This document shows positions 13,041-16,440 of a stretch of DNA of 16,440 nucleotides, one piece after another; position 1 is the stretch's first letter, and every line of letters begins with the position of its first letter. A program made the translations under genes and the position numbers. Source of the stretch: Ignavibacteriaceae bacterium (lineage in GTDB: Bacteria; Bacteroidota; Ignavibacteria; Ignavibacteriales; Ignavibacteriaceae); the NCBI GenBank assembly GCA_025449775.1, contig JANWIS010000119.1, positions 1-16,440 of the forward strand, read 5' to 3'. The notes under the pieces were generated by a model. That model had not been told where the DNA came from, did no database searches, and was given only the letters and a program-made list of their open reading frames with translations.

Positions 13041-14786
13041 TTATTTCAAGAGCATCATTTTCTTTATTTGGGTAAAATTACCTGCAAAAATCCTGTAAAA
13101 ATATATTCCGCTTGGTAATGAGCCTGCATTGAATTCAGCCTGGTGAAATCCTGGAAATATTTCCTCATCTAAAATGGTCATTAATTCTTTACCAAGCACG
13201 TCATATATTTTAATTGTAGTTTTACTTTCAATCGGCTGTTCCCAACTAATACTGGTTGATGGATTGAACGGGTTGGGGAAGTTCTGGTAAAGTTTAAACT
13301 CATCAAACATTTCATCCGGTTCATTTACATAGTTTGCCTGTTTAACTTCAATATAACAGGATTTTTTAAGTGTATCCGTCCCGAATGAATTTGTTGTAAT
13401 CAAAGAGACTTCATAAATGCCAGGAGTATTGTAAAGTATATTTTCCGGATTCTGCTGAGTTGATGAATTTGTTTCTGAGCCGGGGAAGAACCACTCCCAG
13501 GAAGTTGGCTGATATGATGATTGATCGAAGAAATTTATTACTGATCCTTGCAATACTAAAGTCGTCTCTGCAAAAAAATCTGCTGCAGGTTTTCTTGTTC
13601 CTGAAAATTTATAAGCACTAATTTGAGTTCCGGCACCTGTAACAACAAACGCACCTTCTTTACCTAAAGATGCACCGCAATAATAATTATACGGTACGTT
13701 CAATTCCCACAACGAAGTTTGAAGATCAGAACTGAAGCAATAATACTTTCCACTAGCTGCTTCTGCGTTGCAGACAATTACTTTTCCATCCGAATCGACA
13801 GTGATTTTAAGAAGAAATCCTGAAGCTAATGTCACCTGTGATGTATCGACTACAGTTCCATGAGCAGAATCTAATTTTCTAACTCTTCCACCATCAACTA
13901 AATAAACATGTCCATCATTACTTGAACCAAGATAACCAGTTATGCTTGAGACAGGTGAGTAAGTCCATTTTATATTTATTCCGTTTCCATCATCTTCTAA
14001 TGCATAAAGAAGTCCGCCATCACGGGCAATATAAATTGTGCCATCAGCTCCGATTGTAAGTGGAATTTCCTGATCACCATCACCGGGTAGATCCATTGAT
14101 TCATACTTGAACGCACCGGTTTCTGTATTCAATGCAAAAACTTTTTTTGGAGTAGTGATGCTTCCGGTCCAATGATAATAAGTATCATTAAACATTGCAT
14201 AGCCTGCATCCGGTCCAACAGGAACAATATAATTGTATTGCCAGATTGTTTGTCCGGTGAATTTATCTAGTCTTCTGCCAAATAAAATCGGATCACCATT
14301 ACAAGCAAATAAAACACCGCTCTTCCCGCCAAACATAAATTCTGAATTTACCCAAAGCACGGAACCATCTGAAGGATTAAGAGCGTACAATGAATCTGTT
14401 GAATAATCGTGAGCGTAAACTGCAAACTCATTAAAGCCGACACAATACATTATTGATGAAGAAGAGATTTGATTATCCCAGAGCAAACTTCCATCATCTA
14501 AACTTCTGCATTCAATTTTTGCAGTATATGATGGACTAAAAATAACTCTCGAGTTCACAAATTTATTTCCGTATGTAAATATCGAGTTTCCAAACACTGT
14601 ACTGCTGCTGTTTATAGTCCAATAAATGGAGCTTACATCTGTTGGAGCTGTCATTTCTGTTAGTCCGTTATGCTGATTGTTTCCACTGATTGTTGGCCAG
14701 TTTTGCGGAGAAGCTGAAGAGAAGAAAGTCAGGCAGATTATGACAGACAGTTTAATATGAAGAATATTTAGTCCAATATTTTTCAT
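13041..14786 (-). CDS. Secreted PQQ-like beta-propeller protein with PKD domain and type IX sorting signal
   Basis: 581 residues. A signal peptide (about 1-27, ending SSASPQ) is followed by NWPTISGNNQHNGLT, the typical opening of PQQ-like beta-propellers. Propeller blades run to about residue 395 and show recurring units such as SLDDGSLLWDNQ, LNPSDGSVLWVNS, DKFTGQTIWQYNY, LNTETGAFKY and SSDLQTSLWELN. A PKD domain follows at about 402-482 (FFDQSSYQPTSWEWFFPG, then NTPGIYEVSLITTN). The last 83 residues are a type IX secretion C-terminal domain: LYQNFPNPFNPSTSISW, then KIYDVLGKEL and SGIYFYRI. The protein should be exported by Sec, then moved across the outer membrane and released or anchored. 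ATG 14786 is preferred to a TTG two codons upstream because it gives the usual charged signal-peptide start. Ligand or partner is unknown; PQQ is not necessarily bound. Confidence 0.9.
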   Translation of the reverse strand: MKNIGLNILHIKLSVIICLTFFSSASPQNWPTISGNNQHNGLTEMTAPTDVSSIYWTINSSSTVFGNSIFTYGNKFVNSRVIFSPSYTAKIECRSLDDGSLLWDNQISSSSIMYCVGFNEFAVYAHDYSTDSLYALNPSDGSVLWVNSEFMFGGKSGVLFACNGDPILFGRRLDKFTGQTIWQYNYIVPVGPDAGYAMFNDTYYHWTGSITTPKKVFALNTETGAFKYESMDLPGDGDQEIPLTIGADGTIYIARDGGLLYALEDDGNGINIKWTYSPVSSITGYLGSSNDGHVYLVDGGRVRKLDSAHGTVVDTSQVTLASGFLLKITVDSDGKVIVCNAEAASGKYYCFSSDLQTSLWELNVPYNYYCGASLGKEGAFVVTGAGTQISAYKFSGTRKPAADFFAETTLVLQGSVINFFDQSSYQPTSWEWFFPGSETNSSTQQNPENILYNTPGIYEVSLITTNSFGTDTLKKSCYIEVKQANYVNEPDEMFDEFKLYQNFPNPFNPSTSISWEQPIESKTTIKIYDVLGKELMTILDEEIFPGFHQAEFNAGSLPSGIYFYRIFAGNFTQIKKMMLLK

Positions 14787-14846
14787 ATACAATTGGAATA
14801 TCTTGTTAAAAATTATTTTATTATGACACCACAGTAAAAATTATAA

Positions 14847-16139
14847 TTACTCGTCATCAATTACAACCCCAACCCAGTCCTCAAGGGTATTATAAATCTT
14901 TTTCAGCTCATCACCTTCAAAATTATTGATCCTCGTTGTATGTGAACCGCCTTTCTTTATCATTTTCAACGAGTTTGTTTCGCCAGTAAGTTCAACCGCA
15001 ACTGCAGACCAGGTATCAATTTCACCATAAATGAAAAGCATATTGTCCGCATTTTTCTGAATCCAGGAATTTATTTTTTGCATCAGGCAGCAATCGAATG
15101 TCGGTTTCATATCTTTTGATAAAAATATTTTGCTTGTCGGCTCCTTAACTTCTTTCAGCAAGTCTTTGAAGTCTGAAATGTCATAACCATAGTAACCAAA
15201 CTGTGAATAAGCCTGGTAATAAAAAGGCAAAACTGTTTTTATGCTCTGGTCAGAAAAATAATTGATCGATGATCCTTTCAATAAATGATCAAATAAAATT
15301 TCATTAGAAGCTGTTGTTGCAGGAATTTGTTCGCATGTGGTATTTTGCCATTGCCAGAATGCAAAGCCATATTCAAGAATTACATACTCAAAAATATATC
15401 TGTCATTACCTAAAGAATAAGTGTAACCGAGTTTTTCTGAAACTTGTTTAAATATCGGAAGCAGTTCATCAGCCCTTTTAAGTACTTCACGCTGGAATTG
15501 AATCATCTTCTGTCTGCATTCTTGTGTTCCAACATGATCAAGAAAGTGATAGATGCGTGGATCTTCTTCAGCAAGATTTAAAGGTGTCACATAACAGACA
15601 GACGCATCAGCATCATCAGGAAAATAATATTTGTGATAAATAGTTGTCTGTCCGCCTTTACTAATTCCTGTTGTAATCCATTTATTCTGATAAATATTTT
15701 TTAAAATCTGGATGATATTATGATGATCTTTAGCTGCTTGTTCAATCGTTAAATATTTCCAATCAAAATTTTCCGGCACAGATTCACCAAAGTAACGATG
15801 TTCAACAACAATTTGATTACAATTTAAGATATCGGCAAGTTCAGTCGGTCGGTTGAAATCAGTGTTATATCCATCTAGCTCAATTACAGCAGGAAGAGAA
15901 TAATCACGATGTGACAAATAAAATTTTTGTCGGAATTTTATTTCATCAGGATTACTATGATCAACCGGCTGTTCAATAAAGATCTTAAATGCTTCAACAT
16001 ACTCTGAATCAGGTTCAATTCTTTCTACACTTATTATTCCAGGAAAAGATTTTAATCTGCTTTCCAGATCACTTTGAGCAGCAAGTATTGAACAAAATAA
16101 AGCAAAAGATATAATGAAATAAATTCTGAGCTTGAACAT
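14847..16139 (-). CDS. Secreted serine peptidase, S37 (PS-10) family
   Basis: 430 residues with a signal peptide (LRIYFIISFALFCSILA, cut near AAQ at 20-22), so it acts in the periplasm or outside the cell. The fold is alpha/beta-hydrolase. EQPVDHSNPD (56-65) and VVEHRYFGES (111-120) are typical of S28/S37 peptidases. The nucleophile elbow is TTGISKGGQT with Ser160, the acid is Asp375 in YGEIDTWSA, and the His is His400 in KGGSHTTRI. GxSKGG and the later GEIDxWS/GGSH segments match S37, whose Streptomyces member is a tripeptidyl aminopeptidase, better than S28. Likely role: clipping short peptides from the N-terminus of extracellular proteins. It begins two bases after the transporter stop and ends 60 bases before the propeller gene on the same strand, so the three are probably co-transcribed. 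Confidence 0.86.
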   Translation of the reverse strand: MFKLRIYFIISFALFCSILAAQSDLESRLKSFPGIISVERIEPDSEYVEAFKIFIEQPVDHSNPDEIKFRQKFYLSHRDYSLPAVIELDGYNTDFNRPTELADILNCNQIVVEHRYFGESVPENFDWKYLTIEQAAKDHHNIIQILKNIYQNKWITTGISKGGQTTIYHKYYFPDDADASVCYVTPLNLAEEDPRIYHFLDHVGTQECRQKMIQFQREVLKRADELLPIFKQVSEKLGYTYSLGNDRYIFEYVILEYGFAFWQWQNTTCEQIPATTASNEILFDHLLKGSSINYFSDQSIKTVLPFYYQAYSQFGYYGYDISDFKDLLKEVKEPTSKIFLSKDMKPTFDCCLMQKINSWIQKNADNMLFIYGEIDTWSAVAVELTGETNSLKMIKKGGSHTTRINNFEGDELKKIYNTLEDWVGVVIDDE

Positions 16140-16141
16140 TT

Positions 16142-16440
16142 CTATACTCTATTTTTATTAAATAAATAAAATTGTGAAAGAATCATCCCCATGAGCATTA
16201 ACGCACATCCAATCAAACCACGAAAATGAATTGATTCATCGAGGATAAGCCATCCACCGAGCACTGCAAATACAGATTCAAGACTCATGACGATTGCTGC
16301 GTTAGCGGGATGCGCTTCTCTCTGTGCAACAACCTGAAATGTAAAAGCAATCCCAACTGAAAATATTCCTGCATAAAGTACAGGCAAAGCAGTTGCGATA
16401 ATGTTTTGGAAAATAATTGTTTCTGTAATCAATGCAGCCA
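16142..16440 (-). CDS. EamA/DMT-family transporter, C-terminal part (5' end outside window)
   Basis: The frame is open to the right edge, so the gene starts beyond the window; 98 codons are visible before TAG at 16144-16142. The fragment is the end of the second EamA repeat, with about four membrane spans. FQVVAQREAHPANAAIVMSL and SVFAVLGGWLILDE are the classic second-repeat signature, followed by a final span with LMLMGMILSQF. Drug/metabolite-type permeases of this family export amino acids, nucleosides or other metabolites; the substrate cannot be told. The TTG at 16432 is not a real start, because the transmembrane sequence continues upstream to the edge (AALITETII). It is the first visible gene of the minus-strand run into the S37 peptidase. 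Confidence 0.88.
   Translation of the reverse strand, partial: AALITETIIFQNIIATALPVLYAGIFSVGIAFTFQVVAQREAHPANAAIVMSLESVFAVLGGWLILDESIHFRGLIGCALMLMGMILSQFYLFNKNRV

Noticed and set aside
1..16440. Mobile elements, phage genes, CRISPR arrays, defence or biosynthetic clusters
   Set aside because: No transposase, integrase, regularly spaced repeat array or cluster of such genes is visible; gene content and base composition look uniform.

Overview
The window is AT-rich chromosomal DNA from a bacterium that I would place in the Ignavibacteria / Chlorobi / Bacteroidetes neighbourhood. The best evidence is the secreted protein at 13041-14786, which ends in a type IX secretion sorting domain of the style NFPNPFNPSTSI. 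A GWxTD-domain protein, a pyrK-pyrD (class 1B) pair, small outer-membrane beta-barrels and an ftsE without an adjacent ftsX also fit. I see no phage, transposon, integron or CRISPR signal. This is mostly ordinary housekeeping DNA, and I do not find a convincing undescribed multi-gene system.

Plus strand, 1-9520. The 3' part of a mannose-1-phosphate guanylyltransferase gene is followed by an unusual RpiB-type isomerase with an N-terminal extension and an Asp where the family has its catalytic Cys. Next come pyrK, pyrD and folC, tightly spaced. pyrD has one in-frame TAA, and the rest of the gene continues in the same frame to position 3061. After a 189-bp leader comes rho. It is followed by a GWxTD protein, pdxA, a small SAM methyltransferase and ftsE, whose start and stop codons overlap by 1-4 bases, so they are probably one translationally coupled operon.

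Minus strand, 9525-10851. tRNA-Arg(UCG), tadA and adk read leftwards and converge on ftsE with only 4 bases between the stop codons. Divergent from the tRNA, on the plus strand, are two unrelated-looking outer-membrane beta-barrel proteins (11008-12338). They end at a strong hairpin that also serves the opposite strand.

Minus strand, 12410-16440. From right to left: the 3' part of an EamA-type transporter gene, a secreted S37-family serine peptidase, a PQQ-like beta-propeller/PKD/type IX-sorted protein, a 98-residue protein of unknown function, and a 37-residue single-span membrane protein with a strong ribosome binding site. The last of these is short and easily missed.

Working together: the left half covers nucleotide-sugar, pentose-phosphate, pyrimidine and folate metabolism, then transcription termination, B6 synthesis and division. 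The right half is mainly cell-envelope and secreted proteins. The points most worth checking are the pyrD nonsense codon, the altered RpiB active site, a His-to-Gln change at a PdxA metal ligand, and the 37-residue membrane protein.
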